NCBI GenBank assembly: GCA_930367215.1
Contig: OV884056.1
Coordinates: 322,492,709 to 322,556,708, forward strand
Reading direction: 5' to 3'
From: Pollenia angustigena
Lineage: Eukaryota > Arthropoda > Insecta > Diptera > Polleniidae
DNA: 64,000 nt
Part shown: positions 23,358 to 35,883 of the stretch, in pieces
How positions within the stretch are numbered: the first letter of the stretch is position 1
Layout of the letters: each line of letters begins with the position of its first letter
Position numbers and translations under genes: made by a program
Notes under the pieces: model-generated
What the model saw: the letters and a program-made list of their open reading frames with translations, nothing else
Told to the model about the DNA's origin: nothing
Databases searched by the model: none

Positions 23358-23575
23358 CAGCCATGTCACAGAGTACAATTCCGTTCGGAAACGGAATTCA
23401 TTCCGTATTTTGGTGCTTCAGAAAATGACGAAAAAATGTTTCGGAATGAAACCATTTTTGTTTTCATGAACGAAATGGGAGTTTTCTGTATCCGAAAGGC
23501 CAAAAAACTATCAAAATACACTTTCTATCAATAAACATATATGTTTTCATCGATTCCGAACTCTGTGACATGGCT
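23358..23575. mobile_element. Short MITE with CAGCCATGTCACAGAGT ends
   Basis: Perfect 17-base terminal inverted repeats CAGCCATGTCACAGAGT, flanked by ATA on both sides. Interior has a small palindrome at TTCCGTTCGGAAACGGAA. Confidence 0.75.
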
Positions 23576-23576
23576 G

Positions 23577-24856
23577 ATAAAATCAAAGCCTTGCACGATA
23601 GTAGTGAAATGTCCTCTCAATGCTAAATCTTCCACAAGGTGAATTCAACTACTGGTGGCGAAAGCTTATTTTGACGTTCACTACGTTCACCAGTTTTTAT
23701 ATGCGCTGCATAAAGCACTTTTTGTGTGAAAAATTTATTGCTTCAAAGTGGGAACTCACCATATAAAATTTATTCCTTCCGTAAGCTAGATGGTAAGCGA
23801 AACTCTTACATTTCTCCCTTACAAACTTGCTTCGTTTGAAGCTCTATTTTTTATTGGGGGGAACGAGAGGTCAATGACCCCTGATGGTAAAACATTGGTC
23901 TTTGCGAGATAAAAACATTGATATTTCATACTGTAAGATCGGACTGTAAATGCCTAAAATTGAACGACAAATGTAAAAAGGCGGCCCCTACGTTCGGCAA
24001 ATAAAAATCGTTTTTCGAAACCTACTTGCAAAAATATTTTGTGTTAGAGAGGGTGTACGGGTAAACTTTTTTTGAGGTTATGTCTACTGCACATGTTCCT
24101 AATTAGAAAACCCGTTGTAAGCCAAACCAAACAAAAGAAAGGTACAATTCATTTGAAATTATTTGTTTACAACATCTTAAAAGTGCGAAATCTGTGAATA
24201 GTAAAAAAGTGCAATTCAGTCAGTTTTCGTTTTTTGACAACTCTTTCAATACATCTATCTGGGGCCAAATTACCACATTCGATATTGATCAAAGTTTACA
24301 ATTGAGTTGTTGTGATTTGGCACCTCGTTTATTATTACCTTCAATAAGTCTAGAAAATTTTTCTTAACGTAAGTCATCGCCCAGACTGGCAATTTTTGAG
24401 GAAAGACAAGATCAAAATACAAAAATTACAAAACTAGAATTTCATTATATGGACAGTAATCCAATTTAAAATCAGAATATTAAGAAATTGCAGCAACAAC
24501 AATTCCAAGTCTGGACGATGACTAAGAACAACATTTAAATTTCATCAATATAGAAATAAAGCCATCCTATTTAGTATGTCTTGCATGTGGAATATGTATT
24601 CATGTGTAGCAGAACATGTTACAAGTCAGTATGTATCTTAAACTGTTATTACAGAGCAAGTTTTTCAATAGTTTTGCTTGAAAAAAATTTGTTTCCATTT
24701 TTATTAGCGTTTCTATTCTATTAGAATGTAATGTCTGAAACATTTTCTAAACAATGTCAACGATTCAGTTTTCTTATATGCACGTTTTATTGCATTAAAC
24801 TACCATTTGAATGTCAATAATCTATTAATTAAATAAAATTACCATTAAATAAAATT
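23577..24856. other. No gene recognised
   Basis: AT-rich intron. A GC-richer stretch at about 23960-24070 was inspected; no motif recognised. Confidence 0.4.
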
Positions 24857-25165
24857 AGGCGATAATAATTTTAATAGTAGCCACTATGTCATGACCTTAA
24901 TTTGTTCAAGTAGGCCCAGAACAAACTATAGTTCACATATAAACATCCACTCTAAAACCGCTTTAAGATGAACAAATCTAATGTAGATGTTGATGTCTAG
25001 ATAATATTGGTCACAAACAACTCTTATATGAATCTTAACCTTAAACATATTTTTGTTTAGCTCTGGGATTGCCCTTAGCTCCCAGATGGGGTACACTTTT
25101 GAAAATTTGCCTGTATATACTTTGATACAGGGTGTCAAATGGTCGGGCTTGACTTTCTCACTTGC
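24857..25165. mobile_element. Repeat P4, partial
   Basis: Matches the last 300 bases of P2/P3 (GTCATGACCTTAATTTGTTC, ending ATGGTCGGGCTTGACTTTCT). The other end is missing. Confidence 0.6.
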
Positions 25166-25667
25166 TTCAGATATGATAACTTGCCCTGGTAATTACAAAC
25201 TTGTTTATTTACGCTAACGAATGGCCAGCAGCAAGAAAACTAAAACTACGAATTACTATTGTAAAATCTGAATATGTAGCTTACAGAAACTTTACAAGTT
25301 CTAAAGACATTCAATTGAATGAATTCAATCGCTATTGTATTTACTTTTCTATGTGTAAGACCAGTAAACAAGTAAGTCTCTTTGCATACATATTACTTGC
25401 ATTTTTACTTCAATAAGTACACAATCTTTATAATGATGACGTTTAGAATTGTTTTTATATAATTTGGCACGTTTTTTTTTATTTGTTTATACATACCTAC
25501 ATATGCATGTATCTATACACGCAAAGAAAAAACATGGCTGTGGTAAACATATTCTAAGAGAAACGTATTATGATAATATTCATGATTGTAGTAAACTTAT
25601 TACGATTATTCTTGAATCATTTTATGACCAAATATATTCGTAATATAACATCATAATATTTTTCCCT

Positions 25668-25942
25668 TAATGATATCGACCCCTTTGCGCAAAATTATCG
25701 TATATGCCATTTTTTTTGAAATTGACTTTTTGATGCAATCTTGTTCTACATTCAAAGAGACGTCACCTGACAAAATATTGTAGGCGAATTTCACTTCGTT
25801 GCTCCAAAAATTAAATGTATGTATATTTTCATTTTTATATTGCAAGCGAAGGCAGAGAAAAGTAGAAGAATGGCTGTCCTGTAAAATTTGGTTTTTGTAA
25901 CATACGATCATTTCGCGCAAAAGGGTCGAAATTATTATCATG
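25668..25942. mobile_element. MITE with TCGACCC-TTTGCGC arms
   Basis: Inverted arms of about 38 bases (TAATGATATCGACCCC / TTTGCGCAAAATTATCG). Surrounded by TTATGAT-rich sequence from 25510 to 26040 that may be a larger host element. Confidence 0.6.
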
Positions 25943-26201
25943 TTAATCATAATAAGTCAAAAGTAACCATAGCATATCTGAAAGAATCATATTACGATAA
26001 CTGTAATCATATTATAATCGTAGGTAATCATAATATCGTTTGCCGTAGGTCGCAATTATTTCTAAATTATTTTATAGATTTTTTTTTACTTTTTTTTATT
26101 AAAATAGCATTAAACTAACATGCAATGGTCAATATTTTTTGCACTTTCACAAAGAAAAACAAAAAAAAAAAAAAAATTTTATTAGCAATGCTATTTAATT
26201 A

Positions 26202-26531
26202 AGCCTAGATTACCCGATCTCACAAGTCTTACGTATTCCATAATACTTTGTGAGATAGAAATCTAATGAGTTTTGTTGCGACTGTCAAAAAATCTAATGT
26301 AGCATGACAGTTTGTGTTCACACCATCACACAAAGTATAAACACTCACACATGCAAAAAAGTGCAACCCTGATCCAATTTTTTAAAAAACGATGAAGTCG
26401 TATGGGATGTCAAACATTTTTCATAACACTTGTAATTTTCGTGACACATTGCATTCACACTATCAAACTTTGTCACATTACTTGAGATTTTGACATGTAT
26501 TAATACAAAGTATAATAGTGTAATCTAGCCT
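26202..26531. mobile_element. MITE with AGCCTAGATTAC ends
   Basis: Terminal inverted repeats AGCCTAGATTAC / GTAATCTAGCCT, TTA flanks at 26199-26201 and 26532-26534. Non-coding. Confidence 0.7.
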
Positions 26532-26534
26532 TTA

Positions 26535-27340
26535 ACAATTTTTTATTTAATGAACAATTCGTAAGCTTTTTAATTAATTTCCTTAAAATAATGCGATAGA
26601 ACTGATATAAAATTATTTGACAAATGGAGCTAACAATATATTATAACAGTAAAGTTATTTTGTTTGCATCATAAGCTTACTATGGCTACACGTATAAAAT
26701 CTTATCATGTTATGGTTGAAGGAAGTTCAATATGTTTTCAAAGTTATCATTATTTACATAGTTGTTATAAAAATAATTATTTTTCAGTCAACAATACTCA
26801 AATTTGTAATTGCGATACAAATTGATATGTTTACAGCAACTATAATATTGCTTATATGGTCTTATCTAAAAATTCCAACACAATACACCTTGTCTCAAAA
26901 ACTTTAGGTACATGTTATCAAAAATAACGGTTTTACAAGCATTTTTACATTTTACTACAAACAGTTTCTATTATGTTATTATATTCTCTAAGTTGCTATT
27001 ATGTAAGTTAGAGCTAGGCGTTTTTCTTCCTCCCGAACCCTTTTATTTCCCGGGAAAGCACGATTGACTTTTCATTTTCTCGGGAATTGCCGCGCAATAT
27101 ATTATTAAATTTTATTTATTTAAATAAAAAAAAAAAAACAGTTAATGGGATCTATTTAAAAAGTCTATAAATTCATTAAGCGCTTATATTTAATGCAGAG
27201 CCATCAGCGTTTTAAAACCCCAAAAAAAGTTGAATTATTAAAAAAAATTTTAAATCTTTCTTTAGTTTTTTTATACTTGGCACCGGCGTTATAAATTTGA
27301 AATGTTTTCTAAAATCCTCCTGTATGATGTTATTATTATC
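26535..27340. other. No gene recognised
   Basis: AT-rich; includes TTTCCCGGGAAA (about 27050) and an A run at 27128. Nothing supported. Confidence 0.4.
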
Positions 27341-27344
27341 TTAC

Positions 27345-27780
27345 GATTTGTTATTAATTATGGTTTTAGGCGACTAAACTGTTTTCCGGTAGTAGGGTTT
27401 ATATGGGCCCTAGGGTAAATTATGGACCGATCATCACGAAATTTCACAGCGTCATTTCTAGTCCTTTAAAACTGTGACGTACCAATTTTTGTTATGCTAG
27501 CATTATTAATTATGGTTTTAGGCGTACTAAACTGTTTTCCGGTAGTAGGGTTTATATGCGGCCTAAGGTAAATTATGGACCGATCGTCACGAAATTTCAC
27601 AGTGTTATTTCTAGTTCTAAAAAACTGTGACGTACCAAATTTTGTTACGCTAGCGTTATTTTTTACGGTTTTAGGCGTACTTAACTGTTTTCCGGGAGTA
27701 TTGTTTATATGGGGCTTAGGGTAAATTATGGACGGATCATCACGAAATTTAACAGCGTGATTTACAGTCAAATAAAACCA
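27345..27780. repeat. Tandem repeat, about 152-bp unit, 2.8 copies
   Basis: Units start at about 27361, 27513 and 27666 with TGGTTTTAGGCG and contain TTTATATG, AAATTATGGACCGATC and ACGAAATTTCACAG. Diverged single copies of the TTTTAGGCG segment occur at about 32600 and 33597, so the unit belongs to the dispersed repeat described at 32481. Confidence 0.8.
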
Positions 27781-28241
27781 ATTTTCGCAAAATCTTATCT
27801 CATTCCGTGCCTTGTTTCAGCATTTATATTATTTTTTGTAACAAAATTATCAATTTTTTTAGGTGGTGGTTCCACATTTTGATTCATAGCTCTGGTCCTA
27901 CTGAACCGATTTTGCTCGATTTCATTCATAAACTGCTTAGGATAATTACAAGCAATTTGGCACCAAGTTTGTTCATTTCTTTTGAGTTGTTTGAAAGTGA
28001 TATATACCCTCTTTACAACTAATTGTGGTGGAGGGTATAATAAGCTTTGTGTTAAGTTTTATGAAACCGCATTTGCCATGCATATTATGGTTAGGCCTTT
28101 ACTCTCAGCTAACTGAGCCTTAATTTGTACGTTCTGTTCTGTTCATTTGAAATTCTGTATTTGAGGTTTGTTTCCCTTTTTCGTTCTATATAAAACAGAA
28201 TATTCTGTTGCGGACAAATTTGTTGAAAATATTACTAAACG

Positions 28242-28505
28242 CTCAACAAACAAGAAGTCAAACCTTTGATATGAAATGACTTTATTTATCACTTGACATC
28301 AAACAAAATTCCCAAACGTTTTTTGATTTTAACATTTAAATTCAAATTGAAAATGATTTGAAAATAAACATTTGACATCAAATGTTTTATCAATTTGATG
28401 TTAAATTGGTATAAAATGTTAAATTCAAATCAAAACAAAACTTGACAATACTGAAGCGAAAAATAAATGTAAACATTAAAATGGCGATTACAGTAAAACT
28501 TTTAC
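28242..28505. mobile_element. Partial copy of family O
   Basis: CTCAACAAACAAGAAGTCAA then ACCTTTGATATGAAATGACT, matching the right end of O (2905-3164) in reverse. Other end missing. Confidence 0.65.
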
Positions 28506-28688
28506 TTCGTGGTTAAATGTGTTTTACAAGCAGTGTGACCCTTTTGTCTTTTTGTTTAAAGTTTGTAGAATGGAATTTTAAATTTATTATGATAATTTTG
28601 TTTTTTGAAATTTTAAAATTTATTTTTCCATATTTTATTTTTCCATTTATTGTCAAATTTTATTTTATTTAAAAAAAAAAAAAAAAAA

Positions 28689-28729
28689 TTTCCTGAAGAA
28701 GATTTCCAACGGAAATCGAAATATTGAAT
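28689..28729 (+). ncRNA. Hammerhead-like motif (Penelope type)
   Basis: CTGAAGA at 28693-28699, one extra A, seven-pair stem II GATTTCC/GGAAATC with loop AAC, GAAA at 28718-28721, helix III ATAT, triplet ATT, short stem I TTC/GAA. Core is intact; the extra base after the first core block is shared with the copies at 49.75 and 57.87 kb. Immediately preceded by an A run. Confidence 0.55.
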
Positions 28730-28859
28730 AAAAACTTTTTAATTAATATTTTAAAAAAGTGCCCTGACGCTTAAATAATTTAATAAAATATAAAACTTAT
28801 CAGTTCTGTCAATCTCTATAATTGTATTTTGACATTTATTCGTTTATAGAAATGTATAA

Positions 28860-29035
28860 TAATAGCAACCATGTAAACACAAAAAAAAAAAAAAAAAAAA
28901 AAATTAAGGAAGAAGTGGTAGATTTTACTACAGAAGAAATAACGTTTGTGGAACAGCAATGGCAAAAGCTGAATGCATACGAATTGATCAACCAAAGTTC
29001 AACTATTGAATTCTGGATAGGTGTTTAGAATATGA
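28860..29035 (+). pseudogene. Possible hAT transposase C-terminal fragment
   Basis: EEITFVEQQWQKLNAYELIN and STIEFWIGV followed by LEYDG in a shifted frame resemble the region before the hAT dimerisation domain (W..L, FW..V). Preceded by an A run. Weak; could be chance. Confidence 0.3.
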
Positions 29036-30530
29036 TGGTATTTTGACCAACACTTTGGAAATTAAGGAAAACTATTCATATAATGGTTTGTTTAATGTGT
29101 AATTAAATTTACTGAAAATGCTGTTGAATAGCCTTTTATGTTTTCAATGATAATTTTTGTTTTTACTTATATTTTGTATTTAATAATATATATCTGTGGC
29201 AATAAATAATAATGCTTTTAAATTTTATTACATATTCTTATTATCTTCTTCACGTTGCTTAATTTCAAGTATTAAATGTCATTATTAATAAAACTATTTG
29301 CATTTATATTTTAACTTTCACAATACAACACACAATTCATTTTAGACAAAACCCTTAATATCTCAAAACACGAAATTTCGACTAAAGCCATTATTAATAT
29401 CTAACATTTTTAAAATTTTACAAAAAACTATTTAAAATTTCTTTTTCTTTTACTTTTCTTGTAAAACCTAAAGGCCCAACCATAATATGCATAGCCTTGC
29501 TTAACCTTATTAAAATTAACAAAGACTCTAAAATTTATTTAAAAAAGCAAAAACACAATCAAAAAACATTTGATTCCGTACGGAATGTGCGATCAGTTTC
29601 GCACTTTGCTTGAGCAAATGACAGTTTCATAAAACTTAACAAAAATTTTCTTTAAGTTCACATTTGCTTAAGCCAACTTAAGCACATTATAGTTGCGCCT
29701 TAACAGTTTTATTGACAGTTGACAATGTTGCATATTTTGCAATCTGTAGGTTAGGGCTTTAAGCGTTTATCATGTATTATTTTGTAGATAGGGACTTTTG
29801 TTTTTTTTGGTTAAAAAATCGGTAAATTTTGTCAAACAACTGAATTGTTTTTATTAAATAAATCTATGTACATATGTATCAAGATATATTTACACAAGGT
29901 AGACTCATTTGGTAGTGTAGACATGCTGCTCTATAAAAGGAACCAAGTTGTCAAAATTGTCAAACATATGGGCCAACGAGTTTACCTTATGTACATATAC
30001 CTTGGTACGGATATAATTTATTTTTATTTTAAAGAAATATAATATTTTCAGGTATATTAATGTATAATTCATTCATTAAAACGATACAATTATTTAAGAA
30101 AATTTAGCATTTTCAAATTTAATTTTTAGCATTTTTAGCATTGTTTTAATCCCCATTTAGCATCCAATTTTTTTCCAATTGTGGTCACACTGTTTACAAG
30201 TGAACGATTTATTTCTTGTGAACAATAAAAATTATTTGCGAGTAATTACAATTAAAAAGAACGCGAGTTAATTAAAATAAAACGGGAGAGTGAAGAAATT
30301 ACTATGAGTTTGTTGTAAATTCGCGGTGATACAATCCTCAAAATAAAAGGAAACCAAGTATTTATTTTTAAGAAAAGTTTTTTTTTTTTCAAAATTTCAA
30401 TATTTTTCTTTTTTAAATCAGCTGATTCCTTCAACAGAAAACTAATTACAAAAAATTTGCCACAGAAAAGGACTAAGCAGAAAGGCAACAATTAATTTGA
30501 GTCATTAATATTGTTTCCAGCTTATTGTTA
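29036..30530. other. No gene recognised
   Basis: Very AT-rich intronic DNA with the small palindrome TTCCGTACGGAA near 29580. Nothing supported as a gene. Confidence 0.4.
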
Positions 30531-30538
30531 GCTATTAG

Positions 30539-31413
30539 TAGGGATGAGATTTTCATGCACTAAAAAATCAAAAATATGCGCATAAAATTTGCAATAAAAA
30601 CTCCAAAATATGCATTAAAAACGTGAACATTTTCCTTTAAAAAGCGTTTTTTTTAATTTTATTAAAAAAATAAAAAATTCCATTGCTATTCATAGGTATA
30701 ATATTTTTTAAAACTTTATTTAAATAACAGCATAATTTAAATTTTTGCTTGCATAATCAAATAAATTCTTTTTTATATCTTCAAAAGTAAACCTTTTCTA
30801 ATTCAGATCCCACATTTGATTCTGGATCAAAAATATTTAAAATATGTTTTATTGTTTGAAATCCCATATTTTTTGCAAAACGTTTTGGATGTTTTTTTAA
30901 TTTGTCGGCCTTCATTTCACATTGTTTCCCATATTAAATCAATAAATCAATATTATAGAATTGGCTACTAATTTCCTCAGCAACTCGATATAACCCATGT
31001 GCCTAGCGAGTATGTAACATGTAACAGTTTTGGATAAATTATGTTAGACCAATGGCGCCTTAACCATGTAAGGTGCTGCATCGGTTAAAAGCTTAAGGAT
31101 CTTTTGTTGAAATCTTGTATTTTAAGCAGAGCTCCAAAAAATTTATTTATTGATCTAAACAATTTTTATTTTGGAAAAAATTTTTTATACCATTTTGAAA
31201 TTTTTTGAAGAACTGTTTTTATAATATGGAAATTTAAAAAATATGTTACCCAAAATATGCAAAAATATGAATTTTTATCAAAATATGCAACGATATGCAA
31301 AAACAAATCGATGCCATTTTGACGCAAATTTAATGTTTCGGTAATATAATTGGTCGACATCGATCTTAGACTATCGACAAAAAACATGCATTTGCATGGA
31401 AATCGCATCCCTA
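30539..31413 (-). mobile_element. hAT element with exact 8-bp target duplication and transposase relic
   Basis: Terminal inverted repeats TAGGGATGAGATTTTCATGC / GCATGGAAATCGCATCCCTA. Flanked by identical GCTATTAG at 30531-30538 and 31414-31421, the 8-bp duplication diagnostic of hAT transposons. Minus-strand relic of a transposase at about 30860-31110: LTDAAPYMVKA, then AHGLYRVAEEISSQF and ADKLKKHPKRFAKNMGF in shifted frames. Rich in ATATGCA repeats near both ends. Non-autonomous today. Confidence 0.85.
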
Positions 31414-31722
31414 GCTATTAGTTAAACCATCAGATGTTCCTGTTTAACTACTAGCTAGACAACAGCTTCATACAGACGGTAATTAGATCTCATTAATTGT
31501 TAATATTGTCAGTAAAATTTGTTTAAAATGTTTTACAGCCGTCTGAACGGGAAATATTCTTACATTATTGTAATATCTAACCACCTTCTGTACGAAGCTT
31601 TAGTCACATTTGTTTTTTGTGGATAATTACTACATATTAAAAATTGTATACAGATGCTGCTTGTTTACCAGTAACACTGTCCTTGGTTTCTATAACATTT
31701 TGGTATTGTCCAATCAATTTAA

Positions 31723-31848
31723 GTGCCGGTTCACACACGTCAAGTTTGACTCGTCAAGTCTTGAGTTTTTAGGAGAGAAGGAAACAGAAATGGCATTCCT
31801 AAAAGGTGAAGACTTGCCGAGTAAAACTTGAACTGTGTGAAGCAGCAC
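31723..31848. mobile_element. MITE S3
   Basis: Third S copy: GTGCCGGTTCACACACGTC at 31723, inverse end near 31848, flanks TAA/CAA. Arms more diverged than S2. Confidence 0.75.
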
Positions 31849-31849
31849 C

Positions 31850-32480
31850 AAGCGTTAATTTTTTCCATCTTTAGAAATAATAAAAATGTAATCAAAAACA
31901 CACATACATATATAATAGCAACACTGAAATTTTTTATTTCGCTCTTATTTAAATTTTTATATTACCAATATGTATATTGCTAATATAAAATACATATTAA
32001 TGACTGCAATTTTGGGCCTTGATGTGACAAAACCTTAAATTTAGGCTAAGGGCTTTGGATAGAAAAACCCGAAATTTCAAAAATATTTTCCTCAGAAATT
32101 TTCCCGAAGCGTCTTAAATATCTGAATATATTCAGATTCATCTGTGCGGAACCTTATATACCTCTATATATTGAGATCCATTTAAGATTAAGTACGGATC
32201 GATCGATACTTAGTTTTTTTTTTGTAATACATAAACGGAAAGAAGTGTATTTTCTCAAGCTCATATTTAGTAAATAATTTTTTCCGTGTAAATACATAAT
32301 TATGTACACAAGTATTTAATTTACTTGCTTGTTGTTTTGATTTGTTTCGTGTTTTACTTTTTTCTTTTTAAACAACAACAACAACAAAATTTATTGATAG
32401 CACATATCGTTTTGTAGTTGTGATTCCGTTGTTTTCGTTTTCGTTGGCTGAATTGTTTAGAAGCATAAACATAAATAACA
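31850..32480. other. No gene recognised
   Basis: AT-rich with a short CAACAACAACAA run near 32383. Nothing else. Confidence 0.4.
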
Positions 32481-33640
32481 GGTGAGAATGCAATTTTCGG
32501 CTGTGCCGAATCTTTGATACCCTCTACCTAAAACTATAATTTTTCAAACGTGAGCTTTATATGAGATCTGTAATGGTGTATATGTAACTATTCATTATGA
32601 TTTTAGGCGTAATACAGTGTATTTCGTAAGTACACTTAATTTGGGACACTTGGTAATTCATGAGGCCATTATCAAATAATTATATGATTCTATTTCTAGT
32701 CCTTATTTATACAATACTAGCTTAACCCGGTGTGCTTCGCTACCCCCATCGTTTTAAAATATATAAGTATTTTTAATATATTTTAACAAAAATTTATTTA
32801 TTAAATTATTAACTGCTTCGTAGTAAGAGAATTCCGTGGCATTCAGTAGTTTAATTTTATGGGGGGTATTGCTCTCCCTCCGTCAACCCCGCCCATTTTT
32901 CTTTTAAAATTTACCATAATAGTGGATTTTTCCACGTTTGAAGACTCTAGCTATCATAGTTCTTCAGTAACGTGATATTTAATATTTGCATCCTATGGGG
33001 GGTACCACTTCCACCTCTGCTATTTTATTTCAATTTTGTGCCTCAGAAGATCCTACTACCAAAAGTTCAACAAAATGCTTGCAGCGGCTCTTAAAATATG
33101 AGCTATTTATTATTGACATCCACAAAAAAATATGGCACCGCCCCTTTGTCCAACCACACCTTTTTGAACCCAACGACACATTAATTCAGAACAATAGCCT
33201 TCTGTGAAAATTTAGTGACGATCGGTTCAGTAGTTTATTAGATATAACGTTTTTTACTTTTTCTATAAAGGGGCGGGGCCACGCCCACTTTTTTATTTAA
33301 ACGTATTTCTGTTCATGCCAACAACAAATATACCAAATATTATCGCCGTAGGGCAAAAAATGTCATAAATAACACGAATTTAAATTTTGGGTTGTATGGG
33401 CGTGGCATCGCCCCTTTGCCCAGTCACAATTTTATATAGCCTAATGTCTCTTCCAGGGTCACAGTTACATGCTGTGAAAATTTCAAGTTCATCGGTCAAG
33501 TGGTTTGGCCTCCTATAAGGCACAAATATATATATATATATACAAATATATATACATACATTCACTTTTATATATATAGATATCATTATTTGATTCGGTT
33601 TTAGGCGTCTTATACCCTTTGTACACTTGCATACATTTCG
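32481..33640. mobile_element. Repeat ending TTCGGCTGTGCCGAATC, interrupted by repeat Q1
   Basis: Left end GTGAGAATGCAATTTTCGGC then TGCCGAATCTTTGATACCCT; the same sequence ends another copy in reverse at about 52008-52066. Internal TTTTAGGCGT segments match the tandem unit at 27.4 kb and lie on both sides of Q1 (32716-33582). Confidence 0.55.
32716..33582. mobile_element. Repeat Q1
   Basis: Starts ACTAGCTTAACCCGGTGTGC and ends CTTTTATATATATAGATATC; contains GGGGCGGGGCCACGCCCACT. Copy Q2 at 61554 has the same ends. GC-rich compared with surroundings. Class not known to me. Confidence 0.65.
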
Positions 33641-34150
33641 GAGGAACGCATGGAAGATGTTGAAAATGTGAAATACGCGTTCACACTTGAAACATCTAAC
33701 ATTTACCATTAACAAAAAATGTCACCATTTCTGAAAAAAAAACTTTTATTTTTTTAAAATACTTTTTTTCTACAAAAGTACCAACATTTTAAGAGATAAC
33801 ACCAAAATATTTTTCTAATTCATTTTGTTTAATAATTTAAGCAAAATAAGGCTTGCAAAAAAGGAAAAACTTGAGAAATGGTAACGCTGCTTTCAAAGCA
33901 ACTGCCATTTTGTCAGTGATGCCACAATAATAACAGAATTTATTGCCACTTTTCTAGTGATTACACTAAAAGAATCGAAAAATGTAAAAGGGAACAAAAT
34001 GAGATAGTAACATTCTGTTAAAATGTTGATTTTTATCCCTATGTATTTCTTATGGGAAAATTCCAACATTTTCGCAAATTGATGTTAAATGTTAAAAGTT
34101 GACAAGTGTGAAAAATCTATTAAAGTAATTTTCGGAAGGGGACTTTGTAT

Positions 34151-34914
34151 TAGTGCTGGGAAACTATCGATAGTCTTAAAATATCGAAAATAACGATAGA
34201 AAAAATATCGATATTATTATTATTTAAAATACAGCTATGAAGATATGTAACCGCAGCTATACACACACAGTTTTTACTTTCTCTTATGAATTCGCGCTGA
34301 ATTACAGAAATGATACAAACAACAAGAATGGCAGGTGGTATGGATTGCTTAGCTGTGCTTTTTATAGTGCTAATTAAAGGCCTTTAAGTCGAAATATGTA
34401 CATATATTTGTAAGTCTGGGATCACACTATGAAAGCTTTCTTTCAGAAAGTCTGAGTTTATGGGTGAGAAGGGAAAAAAGGAGCAGCATGTTCTCTTCCC
34501 CTCTCACCAATAAACTCAGACTTTCTGAAAGAAGACGTTTATAGTGTGAACCCAGACTTATGTAAAAGAATGCAATTGCTGGCATAGGACAAAACAATGA
34601 GAATCAAAACCATGTTAGATCAATATCTAAAGTTGCAATAAAATATATTATAGTTCCTGCTACTTCGGTTCCTTCAGAAAGGTGCTTATCAGTAGCACAA
34701 TTTTTTAAAACCTGTCATCTAAAATAACGTGCGTACATACATAAGTACGTCTTATACGTTCAATAAAGTAATAAAAACAACGAACTGTAGCCTGATAACC
34801 AGTTCAAGTTTTCCTGCACAAGCATAAACATTCAGTCGATAGTAATATCGATAGTGAAACCTGAACTATCGATAAATATCGAAAGTAGAAAATATCGATT
34901 GTATCTCAGCACTA
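34151..34914 (+). mobile_element. hAT element with 8-bp target duplication
   Basis: Ends TAGTGCTGGGAAACTATCGA and inverse (TCTCAGCACTA), rich in ATCGAT. Flanks CTTTGTAT (34143-34150) and CTTTATAT (34915-34922) match at 7 of 8. At about 34645-34730 the plus strand encodes VPATSVPSERCLS and AQFFKTCHL, the hAT C-terminal dimerisation motif (PATS..SER.FS). Carries a nested MITE at 34413-34558. Confidence 0.85.
34413..34558. mobile_element. Hairpin MITE (AGTCTGGGATCACACTATG)
   Basis: About 65-base arms starting AGTCTGGGATCACACTATGA, TA on both sides, nested in the hAT element. The core GTGAGAAGGGAAAA resembles the S family core. A second copy is at 42190. Confidence 0.8.
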
Positions 34915-35025
34915 CTTTATATAGAACCGATTTTCAACTCGCGACATATCATAATTAAATCCGGTAGTGTGATTTATAGTCTTAAAAAACGAAACTTGAC
35001 TAAATTTCAAGACAACATGCTTATT

Positions 35026-35745
35026 CATACCCACACCTCAAAAGTGGAGAGGGTATTATGCATTTGTGCTGATGTTTGTGACATCTTAAAATATTGGTCC
35101 TGGATCTAGACTTTTAAGTATACCGATCACTTTCTGAGTCGAATTACCGAAGCCCATCCGGTTGCCTGGCTGTCAATGTAATCCTTGTGCGCAAAGTATA
35201 GGTCGTCATTTTGGAGATAATTTGATGAAATTTGGTTCATAGGCTTTTATCGGGACAAGGGTCAAGCTTATTGAATTTTGGGTGAATCCCATATCAGCTG
35301 TTTCCTGGAATTATTTTGGTATTAAGATTAAATTTGGCTCAAATTTATTTTATGGCAATCAAAACCAAATTTTATTGGAATCGTATTTTACCATAGCTCC
35401 CATACAATTAATACTCCCGAAAATAGCCTTAAATGCCGTAACTTCCTTATGCATGTTTGTATTATAATAAAAATTGGCGATAATAACTTTGACGATAGCT
35501 TCTTTGTCATGACAAATTTGTTGTCCTGGTAGGTCCAAAATTAACCATATTAACCCATCCTAAAATCTCATATAGATAAAAATATCAAAATAATATTTGG
35601 CAAAAAGAACTTTTACATGACTCCTTTGTTTAGGCGGGTCCATAATCGTCCATGGGTCCAAAATAGGGTATACTATCAAAATTGTTTCTATATAATGCGG
35701 TGTAGGGTATCATATGGTCGGGCTTGACCGACTATACTTTCTTAC
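35026..35745. mobile_element. Repeat P2
   Basis: Inverse of P1 over its length: starts ACCCACACCTCAAAAGTGGA, ends GTCGGGCTTGACCGACTATA then CTTTCTTAC. Confidence 0.75.
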
Positions 35746-35883
35746 AGCCAGTTCATCGATTTCGAACGATAACGTTCGCATAGAAAATTACATTTAAAGC
35801 AAAAACAAATTTTAGAATTTTGTTTTTGTTTTAAATATAATTTTCTATGCGAACGTCGACGTTCGAAATCGATAAACAGGCAG
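35745..35883. mobile_element. Hairpin MITE with ATCGATTTCGAACG arms
   Basis: Arms of about 65 bases (ATCGATTTCGAACG..., GTTCGCATAGAAAATTA) directly abut the end of P2. A single arm-like remnant (TATGCGAACGTTAACG) is at about 40285. Confidence 0.75.

Noticed and set aside
25651..25950. 99-codon minus-strand frame
   Set aside because: Covers a MITE with inverted arms at 25668-25942; no motif.
27466..27771. 101-codon frame with internal protein repeats
   Set aside because: The repeats are the 152-bp tandem unit read in frame; no known domain.
27345..27780. CRISPR-like or satellite array
   Set aside because: Units are 152 bp, contiguous without spacers, in a eukaryotic intron.
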